A DNA stretch of 64,000 nt from the NCBI GenBank assembly GCA_023105745.1, contig JALGQZ010000009.1, positions 7,724,937 to 7,788,936 of the forward strand. The letters run 5' to 3'. This DNA is from Austropuccinia psidii (lineage: Eukaryota > Basidiomycota > Pucciniomycetes > Pucciniales > Sphaerophragmiaceae). The notes beneath the pieces are model-generated. The model made no database searches, had not been told where the DNA came from, and worked only from the letters and a program-made list of their open reading frames with translations. Each line of letters starts with the position of its first letter. Within the stretch, counting starts at the first letter, position 1. The translations under genes and the position numbers were made by a program. Positions 9,155 through 21,335 of this stretch are shown one piece after another.

Positions 9155-9434
9155 CTTCCAGTCAAAATTTCGAATTCAAGACCAAGAGATTTATGGACAA
9201 TTGCAAGTCAGCAAGGCATTTATGGCAATTGACCAGTCAAGAAGGGGATAAGAAGAAAGAAATTCAAGAAGAAATCAAGATCAAGAAGAAAAACTGCTTC
9301 AAATGGCCCAATTGGCCAATTTCATGATTTTATGCACTTTGGCACAAATGGCCATATCAGACCTCAAAACTTCAAAATTGCTCTATTTTATCATTTTTCA
9401 TCAAAATATGCTTAATTATGCATATTGGCAAATT
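9155..9434 (+). other. Presumed promoter side of the antisense gene
   Basis: No gene seen. The stretch is rich in AAGAAGAAA on the + strand, with several ATGGCC/TTGGCC words around 9300-9360. It separates the antisense start codon from the TGCGCA array. Confidence 0.5.
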
Positions 9435-9862
9435 TGCGCATTTTGCGCAATTTTGCGCATTTGCGCACTTTTGCGCAAATTTGCGCATTTGCGCACTTTT
9501 GCACAAATTTGCGCATTTTGCGCATTTGCGCACTTTTGCGCATTTTTGCGCAAAAGGCCCTTTTATCTTGTCAAAAGGCTTCAAAAGGCCTTTTTGGCAA
9601 ATTTCATCATTATTGCGCATTTGCGCACTTTGCGCAAATTTTGCGCATTTGCGCACTTTGCGCAAATTTTGCGCATTTGCGCACTTTGCGCATTTTTGCG
9701 CATTTTGCGCAAAAATGTGCAAAATGGCCAAAACACATTATAAGGCCATTTTTTCAGCATTAATCAAATTTTTTCAGTTTTTCACTAATATATGCCATTA
9801 TGGCATATATGCGCATTTGCGCACTTTGCGCAAATTTTGCGCATTTTGCGCATTTTTGCGCA
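9435..9862 (+). repeat. TGCGCA palindrome array in E
   Basis: By my count about 29 copies of the 6-bp palindrome TGCGCA in 428 bp, mostly as TTTGCGCATTTGCGCACTTT, in three clusters (9435-9554, 9614-9716 and 9808-9862). The long ORFs across it on both strands are by-products of the repeat. It lies 281 bp upstream of the antisense gene start and 459 bp before the 3' LTR. Confidence 0.92.
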
Positions 9863-10307
9863 AATTGGCCATAATCCCCTTTAATCACAAAATCAAGGAT
9901 TTTGGCCAGGACTTCTGAAATGGTCCAAAACCTCAAGTGTTGGCCACTTTATGCCAACACCCTCAAGATGAAAATTATGATGAAATCAGGTGTTCTTGGG
10001 ACATAAACCCAGATCACCCACTTTTCGAAAGCCATGAGGACTCAAGAAAAGTTTTGGTGAAGACACTCAAGACAAGAATGAAGAAATTTTAAGAAGAATG
10101 AAGGCATTTTGAAGTGAAAGAGGGAATTCAGAATCAAGATCAAGGGGAAAATACCTACAGGTGATTAAATGAGGATTTTTGTTGAGTATGGGTTGAAGAA
10201 GAAGTTTTAATGAATAAATTTAAGGAATTGGGGGAAAGAACTGTATGGATTGTTTGCAAGCTCATCAAGACTCACTGTACTTATGGTGCTCAGAGCTCAC
10301 CACTTTC
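9863..10307 (+). other. Non-coding 3' region of E
   Basis: Between the TGCGCA array and the polypurine tract. I see no gene; it is purine-rich (AAGAAGAATGAAGG words) and shows nothing else notable. Confidence 0.6.
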
Positions 10308-10320
10308 AAGAGGGGGATAA
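10308..10320 (+). promoter_or_regulatory. Polypurine tract of E
   Basis: AAGAGGGGGATAA ends exactly where the 3' LTR begins (10321), the position expected for priming plus-strand DNA synthesis. Confidence 0.85.
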
Positions 10321-11078
10321 TGTCACAGCCAAGGAGGCAGGGGCATTACCAATCAGATTCAACAATCATTACTTCATTGATACCCCTCAAAACCCAATCA
10401 GCAAGGGGGTTTCATTCAACATTCTCCAAATACAGTTTTCATACAGGCAAGATCCAAATACAGTTTCAAACCTCAATACAGTTTCATACAGGCATGACCC
10501 AAATACAGGATTCACCAAATACAGGCCTGTAATCAATAAAGGCGCAAATACCTGTATTGACTGTATAACCTGTATTGGATTCACCAATACAGGATTCAAT
10601 CCCACATCCAACTTCTTCCAGCATACAGACAAGTATCTCAACACTCAAACTCCAAGGCTGGTATTTCTCACATATACCAGCCCCTCTTCACCCACCTGGG
10701 GGTTTTTCCCCCAGTTAATTAAAATAGTTGATTTATTATTTAATATTATTTTATTCTCACTTTTGGAATATTATTTTATTACTTATTAAGTTAGTCTTAG
10801 CCTTCCCTCACCTGTTCAGTAGAGTCCTGGTGGCCATATCCTTATTAATCCCTTTTCTCTTTTCTGAACAGGTTGAAACAGTGGTACAGGATTATTTGTG
10901 GTTGGCTCTTTATTGTTTTCTTTTGTTTGTTCTCTTATTTTATACTTATTATTTTTATGACTAGGAATTATTATCATATCTTATTACTCTTATCCCTTGA
11001 GTATTTATTTGAGCCCTCCATAAGTAAGTCTGTTCACTGAGTGCCAGGCCCTCTTCATTTAGAAGAGCCCCTGTGACA
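10321..11078 (+). repeat. 3' LTR of element E
   Basis: 758 bp, the same length as the 5' LTR. The differences I found are CAAGACC/CATGACC, TTTGCTC/TTTGTTC and CCTTTTC/CCTCTTC. It is followed by the ATTTT target duplicate at 11079-11083. Confidence 0.96.
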
Positions 11079-11083
11079 ATTTT

Positions 11084-11181
11084 GGACATATGCATTACTT
11101 ATGAGTTATGCATAATTCAAAATTTATTTTTAAGATAATTTTGGCCTATTTGGGTATGTAAAATATACCTCAAGGCTCACA
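11084..11181 (-). repeat. 3' LTR of F, remainder after E
   Basis: Continues the LTR interrupted at 712 and ends with GGCTCACA, the reverse complement of the family's TGTGAGCC LTR start. TTCCCTCCCACC at 11182-11193, the reversed polypurine tract, adjoins it. Confidence 0.93.
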
Positions 11182-11193
11182 TTCCCTCCCACC
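11182..11193 (-). promoter_or_regulatory. Polypurine tract of F
   Basis: Read on the minus strand it is GGTGGGAGGGAA, identical to that of A (54009-54020), directly next to the 3' LTR. Confidence 0.85.
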
Positions 11194-11324
11194 AAAAAAT
11201 AAAATTGCACTACAGTTTTATTAATGGCATAAATAATAAAAGCCCCAAAGGGGGGTTAATGTCCACTGTCCAACCTCTTTAAATCACTCAGATCAAGTAA
11301 TTTAAAGCACATTTATAGACATAT

Positions 11325-14300
11325 TCAGGCTTGTGGCCTTCTTTCATGTCTAAATCTTCCCAAGAGTTCATCTGAGTCAGGTATTTCTGATTATGCCAGC
11401 CATTCATCTTCATGTACTGGATTTCTATATCTGACAAGATATTCTCTCTGAGTTTAACCCCTAATTCTCCTTTCTTTAATGACTTTCTTTATCTTTTTGT
11501 CTTTATTCTGTTCCACTGGTGGCACAGCTAAAGGAGTTGGGTTCCTTAAAGGAAACAATTCTTTGTCAGCTGGTTGATAAGGCTTTATCAAGCTGACTGG
11601 AAACGTGGGGTGTTTATTTTCCAATTCACCACTCAATTACACTTGAACTGCATTGGTTCCATGTAAGGCAACAATAACAAAAGTTCTTACATAAGAATCT
11701 TTAAGTTTCTTTGGGCCTTTTGCTATTATTAAAATTCAAGGTTGAAACTAGAACTAAGTCCCCTACTTTCAAGTCTGGTACTTTATGGCTCTTGTCCCAC
11801 TTCTGTTTTTCATAATCAAAAGCATCATTAATACTTTTTTTTGCATGATGTTTTACTTTATCAAGCATTATCTTGAAACTGGAGGCTGCAGGATGAATGT
11901 CAATCAAGTCTTTCCTCAGTGTTTCTGCTGGGAGTCTTGGATTCCATCCTTTTTCTAACATAGCAGGAGTTTGTCCTGTGGAAGAATGGACTGATGTCTT
12001 GTATTCCAATTCTAATGCAGGTATCAGAGTGCACCTGTCATGGTTGAAGCCATCTGAGCCTTTGAATTCTAACCCATATGCACAAAATCCCCTGATCATG
12101 TCTTATAAAGTTTGAATCATCCTCTCTGCTAGCCCATCTGTTTGAGGGTGATATGCTGTAGAGAATGATAACTTTGTCCCAAAAAGTCTATGAAGATTGG
12201 TCCAAAGTGCAGATGTGAACTTGGGATCTCTGTCACTTGTGATATTATTAAATAATCCTGTATGAGAAATAACTTTACTCCATAGAAGAAGAGCTATATC
12301 CATAGCAGTGTCATCTTTATGACATGGTAAGAATATGGGGGTCTTGCTATATCTGTCTACAATGACTAAACAAGCATTATAACCTTTGTCACCACTTGGA
12401 GGAAGTGCTGTGACCCAATCCATGTGAGAATCTTCCCAAGGGGATTTTGGTTCTTGAATATGGATCATAAGTCCAAATTTCTTGCCTGTACTCCTGTTTG
12501 CCTTTTGACATCTGTCACAGGTATGGCAATATTCAATGGTTTCTTTTCTCCAAGATGGCCACCATGCACAGTTCTTCACTTTTTCAAGTGTTCTGTCCTC
12601 TGACAGGTGTCCAGAGTAGATGCTATCATGGCATTTATGAAGAATGTTAGTGATAAGCAATATGCTGCATAATGTCATTACACAAGAATGTTTGGTTCTG
12701 TGGTAAATAATCCCATCAAACAAGTCAAATCTTCCTTCAGAATAGGAATTTTTCCAAACTTCATCCAGTGCCTTGACTAAAGATGTATCTTTACAGTCTT
12801 TATGTAACAAAGAAGTCAAGATATGGAAATTCTTGTCTTTCTTATAAGATTCTCTGACTTTTTCAAAGAATTCAGTCCCAATATCAGTTATGTTACTCCC
12901 TTCAGTTGGAATTTGTGGTTCAGCTTTCAAAGGTACATAAGCTGGGTTATGAGGAGCGTTGGCTAATCCCCCCCACCTGCTAAGTCCATCAGCATTCTTG
13001 TGAAGATTTCCTTCTTTGTGAACTATGGTCATGTTTCCTCTATATTCTTGAATTGCTCTTTGCCATCTCAACATATGTCTGTTGGGAGTCTTCATTTTAA
13101 GAAGTGATTTTACTGCATTACAGTCAGTTATCACTTCCAAAGCACTGCCATCAAGATAATAGTGTAATTTCTCAAGTGCCCATACCAAACATAAGCACTC
13201 CATTTGGCTTGCACCATATCTGGCCTCTGTTGGTTTGATTTGTCTTGAGATATAACAAACTGGTCCCTCTGTGGGTTTTTCATCAATAATTTAGACTTGA
13301 TGTAGGGCTGCCCTAAGCCATCTCCACATGCATCAATGTACAATTTAAAAGGAGTATTACAGTCAGGAATTGGGAGTAAAGATGCTTCTGTAAGAGCTTT
13401 CTTTATCTTCTCATAAACTTTAATTCTATCTTGTGTCATCTCAAATACAGTCTGTTGATCACAGATTCTATATATTGACTTGGCTAGAATTGCAAAGTCT
13501 TTCAAGTGTTTCTTATAATAACTGGCAAACCCAATAAAAGACATCATTCCTTTTTTATTCTGGGGTCTTGGCTTAAGTAACACTGCTGCTAGTTTGTTTC
13601 TGTCAATACCCAAGCTTAAACCAGAAACAACATGTCCTAAGGCTTTGAGTTCTTCAAAACCAAAATTGCATTTCTTAAGTGAAATTTTCATATTGACTTC
13701 CGAAACTTTGTGAAGTACTCTTGCAATTATTTTAAGGTGCAAAGACCATGAATCAGAACATATGATCATATCATCAATATAAATGATAAGCCATCCTTCA
13801 GACAATTCTGTGGGAAAGATGGTATTCATCATTCTTTGATAATGGGATGGAGCATTTTTAATGCCAAATGGCATTCTAAGATACTCATAAATACCACAGT
13901 GACTGATAATTCTAAGTAATTTCTTAGCTTTAGGCGTCAAAACATTTTGATGACAGCCTTTCAATGCCTCCATTGATGTTATATACTTGGCTTGAGACAA
14001 TTTAGTCAAGGTTTCTTGAATCCTAGGGATTGGATACTTATCTGGAACTGTGTAAGTATTCAATGCTCAGAAATCTCCAACCATTCTTGACTTATCATTA
14101 TGCCAGGCAATAATAACTGGTGTTGTCACTTCAACTTCTTCATTATGGCCTACGTTCCTTAGTACACCAAGTTGGATTAACTCTTGGATATGTTTTTCCA
14201 AGGCTTCTCTAGCTCTGGGACTGGCTGGATAAGCTGGTCTTCTAAGTACTGGAGGATATGGCCTTTCAATATTAAGAGTAGTATCAACTTCATGTCCCCT

Positions 14301-17042
14301 TATAGCACCTAATGGTTCATTATCAGAGGCAAATGCATTATTGTATGTGTATAACACATTAATAAGTTCATTCCTCATTTTTGGTGACAATGATGGAGTA
14401 ATTTGTGCTTCAACAAGTTGATTAGACACAAATTCATCTTTATAAATATCCTTAACAGAAGATACCACAGTTATTTGTTTTGGCATATTTGAAAAAGCAA
14501 ACTTTTGTCTTTTGTTATCCCCAATTGTGAAATATGTGTCTTTTTGGTTATTGATTTCAATACAATAAATATTTAAGTAAGCATTTCCAAGAATGATGTG
14601 CTGAGGTGTGCAATTATCTATTACCACAATCTCAGTTTTCATCCTGAAAATTCCTGCTGGTGGTGGAATTACAAGATTAGTGTCTAATATACCCAAGGGG
14701 TACATATTGTTACTGGCACTACTAAATTGCACACCTTCTATTGGTAATAGATGGTTTATGCATTCAGGAAGTATAACTTGGAGAGAATTTCTGCCCATAC
14801 TGGTGCAAAGTGCCCCTGTATCCAAATCTACTTTGGCTTCAATATCACTCATCAAAACTGATGTGATACAGGATGCTCCAGAAGTGTAACCTTTACCTCT
14901 AGCAGGTTTTGTTTTACACATTCTGGCCTCTTGGATATTGATCAGGTTGCAGCAATCCTCACTGTACTGTGGTAAGTGGGTACGGACTTCTGTGACCTCA
15001 AAGAAAGCTGTAATATTTACAATGGGATAGTCTTCCACTGGTGTATCCTCAGAGACTGCAGAATCTTGATCAGATTCCTCTTTCCCTTCAGTACCCTGAA
15101 TTCCTTCAATGACTTGAACTTCATTGATTTTTGTCTTTTTGGTGCAAGTGTTGGCTAAATGTGAAGTACTTCCACATTTATGACACTTCAAGGGAGGTCT
15201 TTCTGGTCTTTTATGCTCTCTGGGAATCTTTGGGACCATCTTGGATTCCATAGGGATTCTAGTCCAAGTTTTACCAATTCTTGTTCTGGGAATGATATCT
15301 ACCTTTGCATTAATGTAGTCTTCTGTTGAGCAGGGTTCTAAATATCTGCTCTTGATAGCAAGTTCCAGTTCTCCTCCACACTTTCTTAATATTTTCATAT
15401 TAATCATAGTGTCAGACATATCTTGGTGTAAATCAGATAATATGTCTTTTTTCTTGAAGAACCAAGTAAGTGGTTTATCCTTCTCTGAGTTCAAAATGGC
15501 ACTTTCAAAAGCATTTTCCATTTTAAACCTCCAAGAATTAGTTTCCCATTTGGTAATCACTTCAGATTTCCACCAAGACCAATCATGTTTCCCATGATCT
15601 ATCCTCATCTTGTAAGACCGTTTCTTTGCAGTCCTGGTAAACAGACGGTCTAATTTACCCACTATGATTTCATCAGGTATATTAAAGTCTTCCTGTAACA
15701 TATCAATAGTCCTGATGAACTCAATATGGTTGTATTCTCCTTCACCAGAGAATGTTGGCCATTCTTCCAATTTGGGAATATCTTTAACAAAGACAACATT
15801 TTCTCCTAAAAGTGGGGTAAAACTTCCTTTAACAGAAAGGTTTTATTCAGTCAAAGGGGTAGAATGTCTTGGCATATGTGGTTCATAGCTCTTGTGAGTT
15901 TGTTCTACATTTGAAATGATTTCATTTTTTAACTTCTGCCTTTCAATGTCACTTTTTGCTAAATGTGTAGCAAACTTGTTGGTCTTTTCAGCTATCTTCG
16001 AGACATGATCTTGTAGAATTTGAAGTTGATCATTCATTTCAAAAATAGAAAGATCTTACATTTCATCATTCCGAACTTGACAGGTACTCTCAATTCTGTT
16101 ACATGCATTGATAATTGAATCAAATCTGGCATTTGTCACTTTATACCATTCAGTATCTTTCTTGTCATTTCTCTATAAATCACAGATATCCAATGTTATT
16201 TTAGTTAACTTTGCATCAAGTTTCCCAATTTCTACATTAAGCCTACTTTGTACATGATTTATTTGCGTGGAAAGGTCCTGTTCATCCTTTCCTGCTCCTT
16301 GGCTGTGAATTCCATTAGAGGTCTGGCCATGTTGAGCACACTGTCCCCGGCTGAAGGCCCCAATTTGGGGATCCTGTACCCCTGTGGGTAAGGTCTGTGC
16401 CAATTGGCTTTACCTTTGCTCCTGCCTTGATGGTTCTTGGGATGTCTCTGCTTCTTCTGAGGTCCTTTGGGCTTGTCTTTGGACACTTCTGGAGCTTGTT
16501 TGGAGCTGGTAGACGCCACTGGGGCCTCTGTCTCCAAAGCTGAAGTCATTTCTAGTTCCTTCTTCTGGTCTCTGGATAAAAGACTTTGGTTCTTCAACCA
16601 ATTCTTTACCTTTTTGACCTTGTCTTTGCAAGACAGGGGGCTCCACCCTCCTAAGCGTTCTATGGTCTTCTCCTGACCCAGAAAGCTCTTGATGTGTAAG
16701 TAGGAGTTCATGGCCCCCGGCCAAAGGCTTGGGCATATTTCCCACTCCCCTTCTTTGGCTGCTCTGAACCATTTTTTGTATTGGCATTGATATATTTCTA
16801 TTGCTGCCACTTGAAAATGGTTCAGTCATTGAAATATTATCATGAATCAGTTCAGGCTCAGAATTCACGTCAAACTCTGTGGGTACAGACCTTGGGGAAT
16901 GGGGGGCAACTCTGGCGTCCTCCAAATGTGCCTTTCTTGAGGAAGACTTGGCACTTCTGGATTTGGTCTTGCCTCTTCCTTGTCCAAATCCAGCTGGTTG
17001 GACTGAATAGTTGCTTCCATTTCTGGTATGCACCATTTTCAT
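11325..17042 (-). pseudogene. gag-pol: Gag-pol of element F, inactivated
   Basis: Gag and pol share one continuous frame from ATG 17042 (or 17036) to about 13310. Breaks include a stop near 16410 where A has Gln, further stops near 16170, 15840 and 15770, a stop at 14064-14066 in the RT region, a one-base deletion near 13310 (a GGGG run is GGG) that shifts the RNase H frame, a stop at 12100-12102 and another frameshift near 11700. Still readable are the CCHC knuckle, the protease, RT with YIDD, RNase H, the integrase with an intact HHCC (TCDRCQKAN) and catalytic residues, and a chromodomain-like C-terminus (YLVRYRNP...EDEW) ending at 11325. Confidence 0.9.
16259..16809 (-). CDS. Overprinted accessory ORF in F gag, main exon
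   Basis: An open frame of 183 codons in a different frame from gag (residues begin A-A-I-E-I-Y-Q and end TFPRK). It aligns along its length with 48401-48951 in A and with the older 42087-42571 in B. It includes a conserved YRIP...D-x-V-x-NMxRxLMxF segment. There is no good ATG at its start; a splice acceptor TTTTCAAG at 16810 precedes it and would join 17089 in phase. Likely a basic, lysine-rich product of unknown function. Confidence 0.6.
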
Positions 17043-17088
17043 GTCAATTCAAAGATAAAAAAGGTGAAAACATAAGATAAACACACAC

Positions 17089-17247
17089 CTTTTGGTGGTA
17101 ATTTATTCTTTTCTGAGTTAAATAAGGTGCCTCTTTTAGCAATTTGCACCTCACTACTGTGTTCAGATTCTGCTTCTGAAGATTGTGGACTAGTGATATA
17201 TCTTTTACTGAGTCTGTTGCCAGCTGCACAGTATTGGATTAAAGACA
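17089..17247 (-). CDS. Candidate internal exon in F leader
   Basis: A 159-bp open segment bounded by an acceptor (TTTTTGCTAG) and a donor (AAAAG then GTGTGT), the same length as 47964-48122 in A. It has no ATG, so it needs an upstream exon. The donor leaves phase 1 and joins 16809 to continue the overprinted frame. Residues include GNRLSKRYITSP and KRGTLFNSEK. Confidence 0.5.
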
Positions 17248-17608
17248 CTAGCAAAAATTATAAAAGAGAAAAAATTATTTTTTATACTTTTTAAAGCTTT
17301 TTTTATATGTTTTATATTTTTTGATATTAAAAAAATTCTTCTTTTTAAAGAAAAAAAATTAAAATTTAAGAGTTTTAATGAGAATTAATTCAGAGTAACT
17401 CAAAGAATAATTTTATAAGTTTTTGGATGTGAAAAAGCCATGTGTAAAAACAGATAAAATTAAACCAAATTCCTCAATGAAAAAGATTTCCAAAACAATT
17501 TCAAAAATAAAAATTATTTCAAATTTAAAAGGAAAGAAAAAAATATTATTAAATTAATATATTTTAGAAGTTAAAAATATCCTAATTAAAGGTACAAGGT
17601 TCAAAAAA

Positions 17609-17624
17609 CATGGCCAGGCCCCCA
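17609..17624 (-). promoter_or_regulatory. Primer-binding-site-like sequence of F
   Basis: On the minus strand TGGGGGCCTGGCCATG, two bases inside the 5' LTR boundary. It starts with TGG, as a tRNA CCA complement should. The same motif follows the LTR in A, D and, slightly changed, B. I could not assign a tRNA. Confidence 0.6.
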
Positions 17625-17626
17625 AA

Positions 17627-19552
17627 TGTAAGATGTGTCTATGAAACTGATGATAATATTACTATTAATCAACAGTATTATGACTGTTCTTATGAAATAT
17701 AATAACAAAGTGCTATTATAACCACAATTAAATAATTAAAGAATTACATCTTTCACGTGTTAAACACTACTAGTTATTTTAACAGTGAGCAAGTAGTTGT
17801 CTACAAGAATCAATTAAAAGATGATTTGAATAATAAAACTTCTTTTTATTAAAATAATAAAATTATTTTAATATATAATTATCTTTTGCAAGACTAATTA
17901 TAATGGTAATTCTTGAAGAAAACTAATTTTAGAGAAAAACTTTAAGAATTATAGATAAATCACTCACTAATATTCCAAAAGAGCTTATTGAAAGATAAGA
18001 TAGAGAGATTTGATTTAGAATTGTGGATTTAAAGGATCAAAATGAATTTATAAGAGTATTAGAACAATTTATAGTTGTATTCTATGATTTAACGTCTTTC
18101 TGATTGATTCTGAAAGAATTAAAACACTTAAGAATAGCTTTAACTAATACTCACTTGTTGGTAACAATGTTATAAATGATAATAAGATGATTTGATATGG
18201 AAAAAACAGCAAGAGGAGGCCTCTTTTAAGTCAACAACAGCTCAAAGAGGCATTCCATGGAGAAAACTGAAAAACCAGTGAGTGAGAAAACAATAAACCC
18301 TTTTGGATTATTGATTGCATCATCAGTTGGCACGTAAGATTATCATAATTACTTAATTAATGCTTTTACGTGACTACCAACCCCAATATGGTTAGGGATA
18401 AAAGGAGTAACATCTGTAAATCTTCTTTTATTCCAAAAGACTCATTGATTTCTCAAAGTTATAAATTTTATTGGAAATTTCATCACAGGTTTTAATTACT
18501 GTTAATTTTTGAAGATTCAGTGTTTCATGTAGAATAGTCAAAAATGGACTGTAGGTAAAGTTTTCAATTTTACTAGTAAAACCATAGTTGTTTTTGGTTG
18601 TACCATAGATAATAAAATTCTCTATTAGTCCTTAATGTTTCATTAAGATTCATTAATAATTGTATTTTTAATGAATTTTTGAAGTTTTTACCTCATTTCT
18701 ATGTAGAATTGCAAATATCAGTGTTTAACTGGTTGCTATGGGGTAAATCAATGGATACAAGTCCAAAAAGGGTTTGAATTACTCTTTTGGGGTTTATCCA
18801 TGGAAAATCATTAAGAATTGACATGGGTACAGGAGTCTAAGTAGCTCTTTACATCCTTGCCATGTCAAAATAGCTGGTTATTTGCTATTTTCTTGAGATT
18901 TACTATAGTTGTAACATGGTAACCAAGTTCTCAAAAGGTTTTAGTTTACCAATTAGGCCAAGATCAGCCATGGATCCAAGCTTTGGAGCTGTCCACGCCT
19001 CTGAGGCCTCAGAAGTTGGGTACCCTGCCTCTCTTTGATGTCTTTTGTCCCCCTTGCTTATTTTTCACGTCAAAATAGAAATTTAAGCTTCAAGTGAGAT
19101 ATCCACTCTGGGTGTACCAAAATTCCATGTAAGAATACCATGATATTAAGTGCTCAAAACATGCATAACAGTATTCTTGGTGTATATGTAACATGGGATT
19201 TCTCACATTCCCATTATTTTGGCGTGAAGTTGAGAAAAACAAAAATTTTCACAGATCTTTTATGTGGTTTTGATGCTGCGTTCTTGAAGTATTTTCCATA
19301 TTACCACCTCAAAGAGTTAATTTGAGCTTATTCACTCTATGGAGCTACCTGAGGTGAATTTCTGTGTAGAATCTAAATCTGGCCTTGAATCCATGGATTT
19401 ACTTACTCAATAAAAAGTCATTCTTCTTTTCTGAAATCAAAAATGATGAATTTTGGATATATGCATGACTTATGAGTTATGCATAATTCAAATTTTATTT
19501 TTAAAATGATTGTGGCCTAGTTGGGTATGTACAATATACCTCAAGGCTCACA
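17627..19552 (-). repeat. 5' LTR of element F
   Basis: 1926 bp. Read on the minus strand it starts TGTGAGCC at 19552 and ends CTTACA at 17627. It matches the LTRs of A and D over its whole length and contains the same ACGT-core palindromes. The region 17248-17608 between it and gag is AT-rich leader. Confidence 0.94.
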
Positions 19553-19554
19553 CA

Positions 19555-19624
19555 GCTCTTCTAATATGGAATAGAGTAGTATCATGGACTGGCCTCTTCA
19601 CAAATATCATTAGTGACAGGGATC
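19555..19624 (+). pseudogene. pol: Integrase core fragment of G, first part
   Basis: Reads ALLIWNRVVSWTGLF then IISDRD, the integrase core through the second catalytic aspartate. It breaks off at 19624 and resumes at 22313 with [10 protein letters not shown]. The missing upstream part was displaced by element F. Confidence 0.85.
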
Positions 19625-19741
19625 TGTAACAATGCTGTCTGCCAGACCTCAGCAAAGTAAACTCTTGCTGAAAAGGCGATTAAACCGGTTGAAAGACTGA
19701 TTGTTACTGGCAAGTTCTAGATCACATTGCACCATGTGACA
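19625..19741. repeat. 117-bp terminal repeat, left
   Basis: Starts TGTAACAATGCTGTC and ends CATGTGACA. It contains TTAAACCGGTTGAAA, which is also in the right copy. Confidence 0.85.
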
Positions 19742-20350
19742 GTACCCCCGGGTTTAGAGCACTGTGTCCCGAAGTGCATGCAACTGACAGTGTGGTATTC
19801 CATACCTTTCTGGGCCAGCTTCAAGCACATTGAGGGTGAAAATTTCAAAATATCAAATCTTAAATGGTCAATTTAGGATATCTCAGCTCAAAAGACATTT
19901 TCAAAATCACATAAGCTAAAAAGTAACATGGATAGTATTGAATAAAGGAAGACTTTAGCAGATAGCTTACAAATAAGATTCAAAAAAACAAAAAGGTTTA
20001 GTTAAATACAGACAGAAACTCAAAATTACATATATAAGGTAGCAATCTAGCATTACATTCACCCTAAAACCACCAAAAACATTATATTACTAAGAATTAC
20101 AGTCACCAAAATAAATTTTATGTAATAAGATCAACTAAAAAAGTATTAATACACATCCATTTTATAGAAAAAATGGAATTGAATCAAACCTTAATTAACT
20201 TCATGCATAGAAAGTTCCATTTAGGCTTGAAAGAATTGCATCAATGGTCAATCATAATACAAACAAATGATGCAATAATTGTACTAAATCAACTCATATC
20301 CAAATTAACACCAAATAGATTTTAAAAATATTACATAATCAAAAGAGTGA

Positions 20351-20930
20351 AAAATGGTGCAATTGACCAAATAAATGGTGCAATAATCAAGTCAAATGAC
20401 ACCATCCAACCTAATAATCACCAGCAAAAACACCTCAGATTACATAATCACTCAGGAAATGATGCAATTTACCAAACATATGGTGCAATATCTCTACCAA
20501 ATGACACCATCTCCAAGTTACTCACCAGCTAAATTACCTCAAGGCTGTGCATAATAATATTAAAGTTCAATTAATTAAAAATAAAGTTTTAAAATATGGT
20601 GCAATATACCAAACATATGGTGCAATATCTCTACCAAATGACACCATCTCCAAGCTACTCACCAGCTAAATTACCTCAAGGCTGTGCATAATAATATTAA
20701 GGTTTAATTAATTAAAAATAAAGTTTTAAAATATGGTGCAATATACCAAACATATGGTGCAATATCTTGATCCAATGACACCATCTCCAAATTACTCACC
20801 AGCAAAATTAGCTCAAGGCTGTGCATAAACATCAACAAAGTTCATAATGATGCAATATTCCAAACATATGGTGCAATATCTTTATCAAATGACACCACTT
20901 CAAAAACACTCACCAGCTAAAATACCTCAA
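20351..20930. repeat. Tandem repeats of about 137 bp inside the TRIM-like element
   Basis: About five degenerate units, each with a pair of ATGGTGCAATA words, then AATGACACCATC, CTCACCAGC and CCTCAAGGCTGTGCATAA. The best units start near 20460, 20597 and 20734; the last is truncated near 20930. 19742-20350 shows no gene. Confidence 0.85.
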
Positions 20931-21155
20931 GGTAAAATTTTTCCAAGTCCCCTGTTTTTGCGTGCCTCTATGGAGGGCCCAAAGAATATAAATAGAGGGC
21001 CTCTCTCCCTCATTTTCCCCCATGCTCATGGAAGTATTTCCCCAATAAATGGAAATCTAATCCTCAATATAAAGGATCCATCCATCCCTATTCTAGTAGG
21101 ATAACTAGCAAAATAGAATTCTAAAGCTCAGTAGGAAAGCTCAGAAGCATAAATT

Positions 21156-21335
21156 AGTAGTCAGAAGTTATTGATAAAAGAAAATATTTACAGTATTAAT
21201 GAAAGAGTTTAATATTGAATAAATAGTATTATCATAAAAAATATCAGTAGTCAGAAATTATTGATAAAAGAAAGTATTTACAGTATTAATGAAAGAGTTT
21301 AATATTGCATAAATAGTATTATCATAACAAATATT
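21156..21335. repeat. 90-bp tandem duplication
   Basis: Two copies with a 90-bp period, each starting AGTAGTCAGAA and containing TTTACAGTATTAATGAAAG, nearly identical. The remainder to 22140 is AT-rich and non-coding. Confidence 0.85.

Larger units (their letters stand above)
713..11078 (+). mobile_element. Element E: near-intact Tf1/sushi-like Gypsy chromovirus
   Basis: A complete LTR retrotransposon of 10,366 bp. Both LTRs are 758 bp, start TGTCACAG and end CTGTGACA, and differ at only about three positions that I could find, so the insertion is young. The target duplication ATTTT is exact (708-712 and 11079-11083) and removing E restores the LTR of F. In order it carries a leader, gag, pol with a C-terminal chromodomain, an antisense spliced gene, a TGCGCA array and a polypurine tract. 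Pol has every catalytic motif, so E may be autonomous. The lineage call rests on the chromodomain and on the self-priming signal after the 5' LTR. Confidence 0.95.
1..19552 (-). mobile_element. Element F: degenerate Gypsy element, minus strand
   Basis: Occupies 1-712 and 11084-19552, interrupted by E; its left end lies outside the window. It has a 3' LTR, polypurine tract, gag-pol and a 5' LTR (17627-19552). It is the same family as A and D. It interrupts the integrase of element G at CAGCT (19553-19557), the expected target duplicate, whose mate lies before base 1. Gag-pol carries several nonsense codons and at least one frameshift, so F needs proteins from elsewhere. Confidence 0.93.

Noticed and set aside
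9435..9862. Possible CRISPR array
   Set aside because: The repeats are 6-bp palindromes with irregular short spacing and no spacers, in a eukaryotic retrotransposon.
9303..9918. Several long overlapping ORFs on both strands
   Set aside because: They are translations of the TGCGCA repeat, which is free of stops in several frames; the Cys/Ala/His-rich products are repeat artefacts.
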